A DNA stretch of 64,000 nucleotides. Source: Adonisia turfae CCMR0081 (GTDB taxonomy: Bacteria > Cyanobacteriota > Cyanobacteriia > Phormidesmidales > Phormidesmidaceae). The first letter of the stretch is position 1. The number at the start of each line of letters is the position of its first letter. The position numbers were made by a program, and so were the translations under genes. The notes beneath the pieces were generated by a model. It searched no databases. It had not been told where the DNA came from and saw only the letters and a program-made list of their open reading frames with translations. Below, one piece after another: positions 44,717 to 51,733 of this stretch. Where the stretch lies: contig NZ_QXHD01000004.1 in NCBI RefSeq assembly GCF_011009555.1, positions 5,075,822 through 5,139,821 on the forward strand, written 5' to 3'.

Positions 44717-45295
44717 ATGTCTCAGTCCTTAATGAATCAAAGATCTCAAGATGATGATCATGATGGTGAAAAGCCATGGGTCACTCGAAACACAAAACCC
44801 AATGACTCTGTTGATGGCTCAGAGGGGAAGCGAAGATCCCATGACAATGATCGTGATGGGGAGAAGCCATGGGTCCCTCGAAACAGAAAGTCCAATGACC
44901 CTGTTGATGGATCAAAGGATAAGCAAAGGATGTTTAAACTACCAATCTTTAAAGACGACGAAGATGTATGGGTTACTCGATTAGTTGCTGAACAGTTTGT
45001 GGATGACTTAGGCAAAGGTAATTACACGAGAGCCTGGAAAAACTTAGTGTCCTCTAAAGAAAGTGAGTTCTCTTCAGACATACTTAAGGAACAATGGGAA
45101 GAGCACACTAAAAACAAAGGTCGGTTCAAACAGAGAATTGGGTCAAAACTCGTGGGTCAAACTGTTAACGGAAAAATTGTGCATGTTACCATTAAGTTTG
45201 AAAATCCTGATAATGAGATGGATTTCATCGTAACGATTAGCAAGAACATGGATGAAGGATACAATAGAGTCTTCGAATGGGATTTCAAAATGTAG
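44717..45295 (+). CDS. Small protein with tandem DGEKPWV repeats and an NTF2-like C-terminus
   Basis: A 192-residue hydrophilic protein. The first 75 residues contain two tandem 31-residue repeats, each with the DGEKPWVxRNxKxND core and VDGS end, encoded by a 93-bp DNA period (44768-44777 recurs at 44861-44870). The remaining 110 residues form a compact domain (FVDDLGKGNYTRAWKNLVSS onward) resembling the DUF3887/NTF2-like cone fold; this is tentative. There is no signal peptide. It lies 160 bp after the CHAT-CHASE2 gene on the same strand, so it might be a substrate or partner. A good GGGAGG ribosome site precedes the ATG. Function unknown. Confidence 0.65.
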   Translation: MSQSLMNQRSQDDDHDGEKPWVTRNTKPNDSVDGSEGKRRSHDNDRDGEKPWVPRNRKSNDPVDGSKDKQRMFKLPIFKDDEDVWVTRLVAEQFVDDLGKGNYTRAWKNLVSSKESEFSSDILKEQWEEHTKNKGRFKQRIGSKLVGQTVNGKIVHVTIKFENPDNEMDFIVTISKNMDEGYNRVFEWDFKM

Positions 45296-45636
45296 TCTTC
45301 TTAGAATGTTCTGCTGGAGAAATGTAGCCTTAAACTCTGTAGCTGGAATCTTGCCAACCATTACTCTTTAAGGCTTATTTACTTTAAAAAAGTATACACA
45401 AGACTTCTCTTAAGTTAGTTGGGGGATAAACGGTTGTGTATGCTTTTTTGATCGTTTATTCAATCCCTCCTTATGGGAGGGACTATACCTATGGGAGGGA
45501 GCTTGAAACCGAAGAAATATAGCTTGACGCACATAGTTCAGGCCTGGCTAACTGCATAACCTCAAAATCCGTACATCTACTGATATATGGAGCTGTGATG
45601 TAGCAGCTGTGCGGATATAAACAGAGGGTCTGCTAG
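45296..45636. other. Gap with a CCCTCC/GGAGGG hairpin
   Basis: About 340 bp. TCCCTCC (45464-45470) pairs with GGAGGGA (45476-45482) around a 5-nt loop; a further TATGGGAGGGA copy follows. Together they could be a terminator or a repeat remnant. There is no gene. The LuxR-type promoter should lie near the right end. Confidence 0.5.
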
Positions 45637-46236
45637 ATGGATACTTTCATAGAAGCACTTAAAAATCTGAAAGCTCACGGTGGCCATTTCAATAGTATTT
45701 TGGTGAAGGGAGTGCTTGAAGGGCTTATGGATGGCGTTTTGATTTTGACTCAGCAGAGCAAATTTCTCCATGTCAACAGCAATGCTCAAAAAATTATCGA
45801 GAGGTTGACTCAGACTCAAAATCAATTTCAAATCCTGGGGCAAGAACTGCGACGGATCTATCAGGCTATCGTTGATGGTTATGAGTTATATCCTGACAAC
45901 CCTGTGGTAATTGAATCTGAAATTAGGGATGGGGATGACAATATTCTACGGATTCGAGCGCGACTCTTGCAGTTAGATGCCTATGAACAACCTCTGGTTT
46001 TGATTGTCTTAGAAGACCAAAATCATTCTATCCATAGTCTGGCAACTACTGAGTCAAAAAAGTATGGTTTAACACCTCGCGAAACTGAGATTTGGTTGCT
46101 TAGGCGCGCCAACCGTAGCTATAAAGAGATTGCAGCTGAGCTATACATTAGTCTCAACACGGTTAAAAAGCATGTGAAAAGCATCCGCAGCAAACTCAAG
46201 TTTTATCAATTTCAACAAGATTCAATAGCGAGCTAG
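45637..46236 (+). CDS. LuxR-family regulator with a PAS-like domain
   Basis: A 199-residue regulator. Residues 25-130 form a PAS-like sensor (LEGLMDGVLILTQQSKFLHVN at the start). A LuxR-type helix-turn-helix occupies about 145-195 (LTPRETEIWLLRRANRSYKEIA and ISLNTVKKHVKSI). There is no receiver phosphorylation site, so it is probably ligand-gated. It is a single plus-strand gene downstream of the sigma-like/CHAT cluster and upstream of a convergent SDR gene. Whether it regulates the cluster is unknown. A second LuxR-type regulator, at 22519-23202, has a different (GAF-like) sensor, so the two are not close paralogues. Confidence 0.83.
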   Translation: MDTFIEALKNLKAHGGHFNSILVKGVLEGLMDGVLILTQQSKFLHVNSNAQKIIERLTQTQNQFQILGQELRRIYQAIVDGYELYPDNPVVIESEIRDGDDNILRIRARLLQLDAYEQPLVLIVLEDQNHSIHSLATTESKKYGLTPRETEIWLLRRANRSYKEIAAELYISLNTVKKHVKSIRSKLKFYQFQQDSIAS

Positions 46237-46309
46237 TAGTACGATGTTGACACCAGTCAGTTGTTGAGGAGATTTATCAGTAATTGGTTAGCATTTAGAT
46301 ATCTAGCAT

Positions 46310-47071
46310 TTAGATAATAGTTTTGCCTCCGTCTGCCACAATGGCAGCACCATGAACAAAGTCGGCATCGCTGGTGGCTAAAAATAAGGCGACACGGGCA
46401 ATATCGCTGGGTTTACCCAATCGTCCGGCAGGAATTGTAGCGATGGTGGCTTTCTCTTCGGCAGCAGGATCGTGACCCAAATTAAACTCCGTATGGATCA
46501 TGGGTGTGTCAATGGGACCAGGACAAATAGCATTAACGCGAATATTCTGAGCTGCCCACTCGGTGGATAGTGCTCGGGTTAAGGCGAGCACACCACCTTT
46601 GGTGGCACAGTAGCCGCTATAGAGAGGTTGACCCACTAAACTTAGCTCTGATGCTATGTTAATGATGATTCCTCCATCTTGAGTCAACATTTGAGTGATG
46701 GCATGTTTGCAGCCAAAGAAGACACCTTTGAGGTTGACCCCCAAGAGTTTGTCTAGGTCGTCTTCGGTGGTTTCTGTAATGGGTTTTAGCATAGAGATGC
46801 CTGCATTATTGAAGAGAATGTCGAGACGACCAAAATTCTGAACTGTTGCTGCGATCGCACCCATCACCTGCTCTTCGTCACTGACGTCTACCCCCAGCCC
46901 CAGGCATTTACCCCCAGCTGTTTCAATCACTTCCTGCGTTGTCTGGGCTGCATCTGCATTCACATCAACCGCCACAACAGTGGCACCTTCACGAGCAAAA
47001 CATTCAGCAGTGGCACGACCAATCCCAGACCCAGCACCGGTAATCAAACTTACCTTTTTATACAGTCGCAT
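46310..47071 (-). CDS. Short-chain dehydrogenase/reductase
   Basis: A 253-residue classical SDR. The cofactor loop is TGAGSGIG at 11-18, with NNAG, Ser in NIASELS, and YSGYCATKGG (YxxxK) in place. The Asp after strand beta-2 in VAVDVNA points to NAD(H). The C-terminus ends ADGGKTII, a common form. It is the 3' neighbour of the PhyH-like gene on the minus strand, 336 bp away with a hairpin between, so co-transcription is doubtful. The substrate is unknown; related enzymes act on 3-oxoacyl or polyol substrates. An in-frame shadow ORF on the other strand is not a gene. Confidence 0.88.
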   Translation of the reverse strand: MRLYKKVSLITGAGSGIGRATAECFAREGATVVAVDVNADAAQTTQEVIETAGGKCLGLGVDVSDEEQVMGAIAATVQNFGRLDILFNNAGISMLKPITETTEDDLDKLLGVNLKGVFFGCKHAITQMLTQDGGIIINIASELSLVGQPLYSGYCATKGGVLALTRALSTEWAAQNIRVNAICPGPIDTPMIHTEFNLGHDPAAEEKATIATIPAGRLGKPSDIARVALFLATSDADFVHGAAIVADGGKTII

Positions 47072-47407
47072 GTACTCGCCCCTTCTTATGCTCTGTCCAG
47101 GTAAATTTTAAGACAGATGCGGTACGTAGGCTGGCAAGCTTAAACATCAGTGATTACTCACTGATGTTTTGACGATGATCTAACGTTAGGGCGTTGCTGA
47201 GTCTCAGTCGGGTGTGGTCTTGAAGAGGGGCGGATTAAATCTCATGCTTCGATTGAGTCATGGGGTAAATCAGCAATGGCAACAATGGAAAACTTAACAT
47301 TTGGGATATGAAATGTCCTACGGCGAGGCATGGCAGACGCCGTGTGGTGAGTCGCCACCCACCCCATCAAGGCTCAAATGTCTGTTGTTCAGGAGACGAG
47401 CGAATAC
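47072..47407. other. Gap between SDR and PhyH-like genes
   Basis: About 336 bp that contains the hairpin at 47142-47170 and a GC-rich patch near 47320. There is no gene. The SDR promoter lies here. Confidence 0.5.
47142..47170. terminator. 12-bp hairpin between PhyH-like and SDR genes
   Basis: AAACATCAGTGA (47142-47153) pairs exactly with TCACTGATGTTT (47158-47169) around TTAC. It lies 238 bp past the PhyH-like stop on the minus strand. The T-tail is short on either strand, so it is a terminator candidate only. Confidence 0.45.
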
Positions 47408-48343
47408 CTAAGCTTGTTTGTCGGATTCCACCAGTGCATCTGGACAATAGTCGGCTAAGAAGGGAGTGCGATAGCCATCCTGAGACCACAATATGGGGTA
47501 ATGGCTTTCGTCAAGGTCTAAACTTCCTTGCTGACGGTAGCGTTCAAAAATATAGCCATCTCCCATGCCAGGTAGTTGAAACCGGGCATGACCGGCTAGA
47601 GAACTGATGGCCAGACTGCGGCGTGTTTTGCTGCCGCTACGGTTTTGACCCGATCCACGCCACAGATTGCCGTGGAGAAAGAGGGCACTGCCAGGGGGTA
47701 AAACAATGGGAACAATCTGGGGGGATTCTACACCTGCTTGTTTTGCAGCTTGCCAAAGGGGCTCGCGATAATCCTCACGGGGAGCGTGGAGAACGCGGAT
47801 CTTATCGGTGCAGTTCCAAAAATGGGAACCAGGCACAATTTCTAACGAGCCGGTTTCCATGGCAACATCGCTTAAGGCGATCCAACAGGTAACGGTAGCT
47901 GGTGGAGCAATGGCTGTGGTGTAGGTATTATTGCGATGGAAATAAACTTCGGGAGCATTGGGAGGCTTGATCCAGCAGGTATCAAGGCCATAGCGGGCCG
48001 AGGTCCAACCCATGAGGGAGGCGTTGAGTTGGGCAATTTTGGCAGATAGGGTAAAGCTGGCAAGGGTGCGATCGCAACGCCATAAGCCAGTCATCTGCTG
48101 GGTCGCATTGGGCTGGCTTACTCCCGGACGACCATACCATTCGTCAGGAGAAGCTCCGGTCTCAAACTGAGTGTTAAAAAGAGAATCGAACCGTTCAACA
48201 ATTGTTGCAATTTGTTTAGCAGTCAATAGATTATCTAAGATAAAATATCCCTGCTGATGAAATTGTTTGATCTGAGTAGGCGTAATTTCTAATGGAGAGA
48301 GTAATTGCCCTAGGGCATCTGGATTTAGGGTTGCAGACTGCAT
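47408..48343 (-). CDS. PhyH-like Fe(II)/2-oxoglutarate oxygenase, altered metal triad
   Basis: A 311-residue protein of the phytanoyl-CoA dioxygenase (PhyH) family, with the family opening IKQFHQQGYFILDNLL and DLxTxxxFFxHxNxTY-like core. The first metal ligands normally read HxD, but here the sequence is FHRNN, with His136 and Asn138 where an Asp is expected. The distal His is in LFLHGNLWRG and the 2-oxoglutarate Arg in KTRRSLAISS. Asn can still ligate iron weakly; halogenase relatives also lose the Asp. So hydroxylase activity is not certain. It is a single minus-strand gene with no informative neighbours. The ORF at 47308-47607 (plus) overlaps its 3' end and is a shadow. Confidence 0.8.
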   Translation of the reverse strand: MQSATLNPDALGQLLSPLEITPTQIKQFHQQGYFILDNLLTAKQIATIVERFDSLFNTQFETGASPDEWYGRPGVSQPNATQQMTGLWRCDRTLASFTLSAKIAQLNASLMGWTSARYGLDTCWIKPPNAPEVYFHRNNTYTTAIAPPATVTCWIALSDVAMETGSLEIVPGSHFWNCTDKIRVLHAPREDYREPLWQAAKQAGVESPQIVPIVLPPGSALFLHGNLWRGSGQNRSGSKTRRSLAISSLAGHARFQLPGMGDGYIFERYRQQGSLDLDESHYPILWSQDGYRTPFLADYCPDALVESDKQA

Positions 48344-48410
48344 AGCTAATAATTCTCTAAAAACGGAGTGTGATAACCATCCTCATACCAATTAATTGAG
48401 AGAACTGAAA

Positions 48411-48430
48411 AGACGTTGCATGCAACGTCT
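48411..48430. repeat. Dispersed palindromic repeat, copy 2
   Basis: AGACGTTGCATGCAACGTCT is a perfect 20-bp palindrome. It matches copy 1 at 25486-25505 in all but a few matched positions, with conserved flanks. It lies about 70 bp upstream of the PhyH-like start. Confidence 0.65.
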
Positions 48431-48680
48431 GTGCATCCAATAGTGGAGCCTAACTAATTTTGGTTCCTTAGTAGTTCAGGGACCTTTGGTCAGTGAGGTC
48501 TTTCCCTAAAAGTAGGGATTACCTATGCTATCGACGTATGATGTCCAGAGTATGCAACGCAAGGTCTGGGGAAGCTGTATTCATTATTACTGAAATAATA
48601 CTGAAATGCTCAAAGATGAATAACGTTCAAAGATTCAATGGTAACAACAGATACAGATCTCTCTGGTACGACCAAACTCC

Positions 48681-48717
48681 CCTACAGGTAAATGCTGAGT
48701 GTATGGATACCTGTAGG
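48681..48717 (-). terminator. Hairpin downstream of hpf
   Basis: CCTACAGGTA (48681-48690) and TACCTGTAGG (48708-48717) form a 10-bp stem with a 17-nt loop, about 70 bp past the hpf stop on the minus strand. There is no T-run, so it is a candidate only. Confidence 0.4.
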
Positions 48718-48785
48718 AGGTGCATTATTGTTTAGGATGGTGCAGCAAACGGCTGTTGGTGCAGTCTCTCCTTTGGAGATAGACA

Positions 48786-49406
48786 TTAGTGGCTTGCTAT
48801 ATATCGCTTATGATGGCTGACGGTAGTCTGCTCAGAGGTTTGATGGGGTTGGATCAAGCCATAGCCACCATGATTTCGTTCATAGAGCACGTTAATCTCT
48901 CCAGTGCTTAAATTGTGGAACATATAAAAGTCATGATCAATGAGTTCTAGCTGTTCCAAAGCCGCCTGAATTGACATGGGGGGCATGGCAAAGAATTTAT
49001 TTCGCACAACCATGGGAGGCAGCGTGGGGCTTTGTTCGTTGATAATGGTTGTAGGGTTGATAGATGGCTCAAGACCATCATCTTGAACAGTGGAAACGGG
49101 AATTCGCTGCTGTTGCTTCTCCTTATATTTTTTCAATTGTCGAGTGATTTTATCGGTTACTAAATCAATAGCGGTGTAAAGATCGCTATGTTTTTTAACG
49201 GCCCGTATAACTGTCCCCTTTGCAAAAAGGGTGACCTCGGCTGTCTGTTGATCTTGCTTTCGGGCACTATTGTGAACAGATAAAGTGATATCAATCTTGG
49301 TCAACAACCCCTCAAAATGATGCACAGCCTTGTTGATTTTTTGATGGGCATAGTCATGGATGGCATTAGTAATATCAACGTTTTTACCTTGGATAACTGT
49401 TTGCAT
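48786..49406 (-). CDS. hpf: Long-form ribosome hibernation promoting factor (LrtA-type)
   Basis: A 206-residue protein. The N-terminal S30AE domain (about 1-100, KNVDITNAIHDYAHQKINKAV at the start) binds the 30S subunit. A basic linker follows, and the C-terminal domain (about 145-206, RNKFFAMPPMSIQAALEQLELIDHDFYMF) drives dimerisation of 70S into 100S ribosomes. The cyanobacterial homologue is LrtA, whose transcript rises in the dark and on stress. Here it is the last gene of the minus-strand run pflB-pflA-adhE-glgX-hpf. A candidate mobile repeat at 49450-49552 separates it from glgX, so a separate promoter is likely. The placement fits energy shutdown in darkness. Confidence 0.93.
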   Translation of the reverse strand: MQTVIQGKNVDITNAIHDYAHQKINKAVHHFEGLLTKIDITLSVHNSARKQDQQTAEVTLFAKGTVIRAVKKHSDLYTAIDLVTDKITRQLKKYKEKQQQRIPVSTVQDDGLEPSINPTTIINEQSPTLPPMVVRNKFFAMPPMSIQAALEQLELIDHDFYMFHNLSTGEINVLYERNHGGYGLIQPHQTSEQTTVSHHKRYIASH

Positions 49407-49449
49407 TTGATAAGTCTCCTTTGCAGTGATTGTTGGAGATGGAGATGTT

Positions 49450-49552
49450 ATACCAGTTCTCAGTTTTGAGCTTTAAATTCTGAGGTATGGAAACCGCCTG
49501 TGCAAAGGCGTTTTGGCTTGAGATTTGTAGCTACAGTTTCAGGAATTGGTAT
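49450..49552. mobile_element. Candidate MITE between glgX and hpf
   Basis: About 103 bp bounded by near-perfect inverted ends, ATACCAGTTCTC (49450-49461) and its partner GGAATTGGTAT (about 49542-49552), with TA at the left junction and TTA at the right. The inside contains an imperfect hairpin around GCCTGTGCAAAGGC. It lies in the hpf upstream region and could carry the hpf promoter. No transposase is present; this needs a second copy to be sure. Confidence 0.4.
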
Positions 49553-49559
49553 TAGTTAC

Positions 49560-51653
49560 TCATTGTACTATTAGGATGACTGAAGAATATTGTTCTAGTT
49601 GATAAAAAGATTGTTTCACTTTTGGAGCCATGTCTGGCTCACAAAAGTCCTCTGGCGCTGCTAAAGCAGTATCGACAATGCGATGCCAGTATTGTCCCTC
49701 AAGCAGAGGGGGTAGTTCAAAAATCAGTGGTTGATGAAAGGCGTTTAACATCACGTGTAGCGATTCACCATATTCTTGATGAGATAGGGTAAACGCCAGA
49801 CTGTGGGAAGTATAGCTCCAGTCTGGTGCCCCCAACTTCACTCCATGCCAAATGATAGCTGGCTCTGAGATTGACTGGGGTGTGACAATGAGCGGATGGT
49901 CGTGCTTGAAGACCTGTAGGGATTGAATAAAGCCAATTAACCCTTTTACAAAGCGTAGAAAATCCCCTTGGGTGATGACGGCATTCCAATCAAACCAGCT
50001 GAGTTCATTGTTTTGACAGTAGGCATTGTTATTTCCCTGTTGCGATCGCAACACTTCATCCCCCATCAGCATCATGGGTGTCCCCTGGGACATGGTCCAC
50101 AGCGTAAAGAAGTTCTTTGCCTGTTTTAATCGCAATGATTGAATGGTTGGATCTTGGGTTGGGCCTTCCACGCCACAGTTCCAGCTCCAGTTAGCATCGG
50201 TTCCATCCCGATTATTTTCCCCATTAGCCCAGTTATGTTTGCTGTCGTAGCTGAGCAAATCGTAGAGTGTAAACCCATCGTGGCAGGTGACAAAGTGAAC
50301 GCTGTAGTTGGGATCTCGCTGTGACTGCACATAGAGATCGGGGCTACCAACAATACGATCTGCCAGGGCACGAACAACCCCATTATCCCCCCGTACAAAA
50401 CGACGGACATCATCACGGTAAGGGCCATTCCATTCAGCAAAGCGCTCCCCGGCAAAATGTCCTACCTGGTATAGTCCGGCTGCATCCCAGGCCTCCGCAA
50501 TGATTTTGGTCCCTGCTAAGGCTGGATCGGTGTTGATCATCCATAAAATCGGTGGATTATGTAAGGGCTCTCCCGTGGTATCACGGGAGAGGACTGAGGC
50601 CAGATCAAAGCGAAAGCCGTCCACGTGCATCTCGGAGACCCAGTATCGCAGACAGTCTAGGATGAGATATCCGCTGATGGCGCTGGTCTTCAGGGTATTG
50701 CCACAGCCGCTGTAGTTTTTATAGTAGGCCTTGTCGTTTTCAAGAATGTAGTATGACTCATTGCTTAACCCCCGCAGCGATAGGGTAGGTCCCTCGTGAT
50801 TGCCTTCGGTGGTGTGGTTAAATACCACATCTAATATCACCTCAATGCCAGCCCGATGGAGAGCTTTAACCAAATCTCTAAATTCATCCACTGGCCCTAA
50901 GTTATCTTGGCGATAACTGTACTGCCGGTGTGGGGCAAAAAAGGCTACCGGGCTATACCCCCAATAGTTTACTTTTCCAGATGGTGCATCGCTGGGGTCA
51001 AATTGTTGCACGGGCATCAACTCTACAGCCGTAATCCCCAGGGACTGTAAATATGGAATTTTTTCCATCAGCCCGGCATAGGTCCCCCGTTTCTCTGGCA
51101 CAAGACCAGAGCTGGCATGCTGGGTAAACCCGTCTACGTGTAGTTCATAAATGATTGTCTCAGCGTAGGGAGTTTTAGGATGGCGATCGCCCTCCCAGTC
51201 ATAGGGGAGTGGGTCTACCACAACCCCCCTAAGGGCCTGGGCACAGTTATCAGAGCCATCAATGGCAGCTTGACGAGAATAGTTTTGCCACCCGACAACC
51301 GAACGTGCATAGGGGTCGAGTAGCACCTTGTTGCGGTTAAAACGAAGACCGGTTTCTGGATAGTAGGGGCCGTCAACTCGATAGGCGTATACTTGCCCCG
51401 CTTTTAGCCCTACGACAAAGACATGCCAAAAGTGGAAGGTGTGATGGATTTTTGGATCTAGGCGAATTGTTGTCTGGGGCTGAGGATCTTCGGGTGTGGC
51501 AAATAACAACAGCTCCACCGTTCTTGCTTCGCGGGCATAGAGACAAAAGTTAATCCCCCCATCACGTACCCTGGCACCCAGTGGATAACTATTTCCTGGC
51601 TGAACAGCTAGGCCAAATTGAGGGTGCTCATTTAACAATATTTTGAAGGTCAT
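49560..51653 (-). CDS. glgX: Glycogen debranching enzyme GlgX
   Basis: A 697-residue isoamylase-type debranching enzyme of family GH13. It hydrolyses alpha-1,6 branches of glycogen trimmed by phosphorylase. An N-terminal CBM48-like domain is followed by the TIM barrel. The nucleophile is in the strand GFRFDLASVLSRD, the acid in IIAEAWDAAGLYQVG, and the stabilising Asp in FVTCHDGFTLYDL. The gene is on the minus strand between adhE (80 bp upstream) and hpf, which ties glycogen use to fermentation. The start at 51653 gives a normal family length. A cytosolic role is expected. Confidence 0.95.
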   Translation of the reverse strand: MTFKILLNEHPQFGLAVQPGNSYPLGARVRDGGINFCLYAREARTVELLLFATPEDPQPQTTIRLDPKIHHTFHFWHVFVVGLKAGQVYAYRVDGPYYPETGLRFNRNKVLLDPYARSVVGWQNYSRQAAIDGSDNCAQALRGVVVDPLPYDWEGDRHPKTPYAETIIYELHVDGFTQHASSGLVPEKRGTYAGLMEKIPYLQSLGITAVELMPVQQFDPSDAPSGKVNYWGYSPVAFFAPHRQYSYRQDNLGPVDEFRDLVKALHRAGIEVILDVVFNHTTEGNHEGPTLSLRGLSNESYYILENDKAYYKNYSGCGNTLKTSAISGYLILDCLRYWVSEMHVDGFRFDLASVLSRDTTGEPLHNPPILWMINTDPALAGTKIIAEAWDAAGLYQVGHFAGERFAEWNGPYRDDVRRFVRGDNGVVRALADRIVGSPDLYVQSQRDPNYSVHFVTCHDGFTLYDLLSYDSKHNWANGENNRDGTDANWSWNCGVEGPTQDPTIQSLRLKQAKNFFTLWTMSQGTPMMLMGDEVLRSQQGNNNAYCQNNELSWFDWNAVITQGDFLRFVKGLIGFIQSLQVFKHDHPLIVTPQSISEPAIIWHGVKLGAPDWSYTSHSLAFTLSHQEYGESLHVMLNAFHQPLIFELPPLLEGQYWHRIVDTALAAPEDFCEPDMAPKVKQSFYQLEQYSSVILIVQ

Positions 51654-51733
51654 GTCATTGTGCTCGGTCCTAACACCACTCGCAGCTAACTAATGATGGC
51701 TGGTGGCACCGTTACGTGCCACCAGCCAAGGAT

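Larger units (their letters stand above)
48344..48785. other. Gap between PhyH-like and hpf genes
   Basis: About 440 bp that contains the second dispersed palindrome (48411-48430) and an inverted repeat (48681-48717). Short frames such as 48493-48735 have no support. The PhyH promoter should lie near the left end. Confidence 0.5.

Noticed and set aside
47308..47607. Plus-strand 99-codon frame
   Set aside because: Its second half is antisense to the end of the PhyH-like gene; composition and content fit a shadow.
48493..48735. Plus-strand 80-codon frame in the hpf-PhyH gap
   Set aside because: It includes the inverted repeat 48681-48717 and has no recognisable domain or ribosome site.
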